From assembly GCF_001613325.1 (NCBI RefSeq), contig NZ_BDCD01000011.1, positions 186,001 to 250,000 of the forward strand: a stretch of DNA of 64,000 nucleotides. Direction: 5' to 3'. Both the position numbers and the translations under genes were made by a program. Of the stretch, positions 63,193-64,000 are shown piece after piece; within the stretch, counting starts at the first letter, position 1, and the number at the start of each line of letters is the position of its first letter. This stretch comes from Nocardia yamanashiensis NBRC 100130. Its GTDB lineage: Bacteria > Actinomycetota > Actinomycetes > Mycobacteriales > Mycobacteriaceae. The notes beneath the pieces were generated by a model. That model was not told the origin of the DNA. It ran no database searches and was given only the letters and a program-made list of their open reading frames with translations.

Positions 63193-63248
63193 CCCGTCAA
63201 ACCTCCAACTCTCGGTCGGGTCGCGACGAAGGTGTCCGCGGCCCGCCC

Positions 63249-63935
63249 CTATGGACTGGATTCTCCGGGTGCGACCACGCCGTGGTCAAACGCAAAGACG
63301 ATCGCCGCGGCCCGGTCCCGTAACCCGAGCTTTCCGAAGATATGTCCCACATGGCTCTTGACCGTTACTTCGGAGATGCCCAGACTGCGCGCGATCTCGG
63401 AATTCACGCGTCCCCGGCCGATGAGTTCGAGCACTTCGAGTTCGCGCACGGTCAGTTCCGATAGGCGGGACTTGCTGGGCGCCGCGGGCGCCGGTACCGA
63501 CCGGTATGCGGTGAGCACGCGCGGGGTGACCGACGGATCGAGCCAGGACCCGCCGCCCGCGACCGTGCGCACGGCGCGGATCAGATCCTCGGCGGGGGAG
63601 TCCTTGAGAATGAAGCCCGCCGCCCCCGCCCGCAGTGCCCCCGAAAGCAGCTGGTCGTCATCGAAAGTGGTGAGCACCAGCACCGGCGGCGCGTCCGGGA
63701 AGGCCCGCAGCGTGCGCGTCGCCTCGATCCCGCCGATGCGTTTCATGCGCAGATCCATCAGCACCACGTCCGGCCGGTGCGCGGCGAGCGCGGCCGGCAC
63801 CTCGTCCCCGTCCGCGCATTCGCTCACCACGAAACCGTCACGGCGGCGCAGGATTCGGCGCAATCCGCCCCGGACCAGTTCCTGATCGTCGACCACCAGT
63901 ACGTCGACGAGTTCCTCGTCGGGGCGCTCGGTCAC
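63249..63935 (-). CDS. Response regulator, NarL/FixJ family
   Basis: 228-aa regulator. The receiver domain has Asp16-Asp17, phosphoacceptor Asp61 (VVLMDLRM) and FILKDSPAED. The LuxR-type helix-turn-helix is LTVRELEVLELIGRGRVNSEIARSLGISEVTVKSHV (about 162-197). It is on the same strand as the kinase and lipoprotein genes, separated by 56 bp. Its GTG overlaps the stop of an upstream frame by GTGA, where its sensor kinase is expected. Confidence 0.9.
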   Translation of the reverse strand: MTERPDEELVDVLVVDDQELVRGGLRRILRRRDGFVVSECADGDEVPAALAAHRPDVVLMDLRMKRIGGIEATRTLRAFPDAPPVLVLTTFDDDQLLSGALRAGAAGFILKDSPAEDLIRAVRTVAGGGSWLDPSVTPRVLTAYRSVPAPAAPSKSRLSELTVRELEVLELIGRGRVNSEIARSLGISEVTVKSHVGHIFGKLGLRDRAAAIVFAFDHGVVAPGESSP

Positions 63936-64000
63936 ATGCTCTCCTGCGGCTGGCCCGGTCCGGCCGGGTCGGTCTGGGTCTTACGGGTCATGTTGTGCAG
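63932..64000 (-). CDS. C-terminal tail of an upstream gene, probably the cognate sensor kinase (truncated)
   Basis: The last 22 codons of an open frame enter from the window edge and end at TGA (63934-63932), overlapping the response regulator GTG by GTGA. The tail (RKTQTDPAGPGQPQESM) has no motif. Assignment as the partner histidine kinase rests on position only. Confidence 0.35.
   Translation of the reverse strand: MHNMTRKTQTDPAGPGQPQESM

Overview
The window reads as chromosome of a high-GC actinomycete of the Nocardia/Rhodococcus/Mycobacterium group. Support comes from codon composition, Mycobacteriales-type -10 boxes (TAGGCT, TACCGT), frequent leaderless and GTG starts, and gene order. 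Several blocks follow, in reversed orientation, the Mycobacterium tuberculosis Rv3027c-Rv3010c neighbourhood as I remember it: GNAT acyltransferase, PlsC-like acyltransferase, iscS, mnmA, methionine synthase-like gene, ligA, divergent ACT-domain gene, gatC, gatA, pfkA. That backbone is interrupted by two large accessory insertions. Nocardia is my best guess for the genus; the sequence alone does not prove it.

Region 1 (1-7200) holds the 3' end of a type II NADH dehydrogenase, a PadR regulator with an ABC export pair behind a strong palindromic operator, an SDR with a MerR-type promoter, an orphan QueA-like protein, and the GNAT/PlsC acyltransferase pair. Region 2 (7200-16620) holds a flavin monooxygenase, a shortened NarK and a complete narGHJI respiratory nitrate reductase operon. 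Region 3 (16700-18270) holds an alpha/beta hydrolase and an XRE regulator.

Region 4 (18270-27119) is the highlight: a compact, probably single-transcript cluster. It encodes a 2-deoxy-scyllo-inosose (DOI) synthase-like sugar-phosphate cyclase, a BtrS-like DOI aminotransferase, an Eis-like N-acetyltransferase, a stand-alone condensation/PapA-like acyltransferase and three tandem GT1-type glycosyltransferases. Together they predict a glycosylated, acylated aminocyclitol built on 2-deoxy-scyllo-inosamine. No second-amination dehydrogenase and no transporter is seen. I do not recognise a described pathway with this composition.

Region 5 (27160-31280) holds an SGNH hydrolase, an unusual epoxide hydrolase/NAD(P)-binding fusion and a flavin amine oxidase. 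Region 6 (31437-44876) is backbone: iscS-mnmA, a methionine synthase-like gene, an AAA ATPase, an ArsR-SRPBCC fusion, ligA, a small secreted-protein operon with a tandem operator, an ACT-domain gene and gatCA.

Region 7 (45039-58164) is the second insertion. It carries two paralogous Ser/Thr kinases (one fused to an ADP-ribosylglycohydrolase, one tail-anchored), a membrane alpha/beta hydrolase with a prokaryotic phospholipase A2, a NarL-type two-component system with a nested inverted repeat between its genes, an XRE/DUF397 pair, a TerD protein fused to a nuclease-like domain, and a CPPC thioredoxin. Region 8 (58287-64000) holds pfkA, two beta-lactamase-fold lipoproteins, a membrane Ser/Thr kinase and a response regulator. 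No tRNA, rRNA, CRISPR array or insertion sequence was seen.
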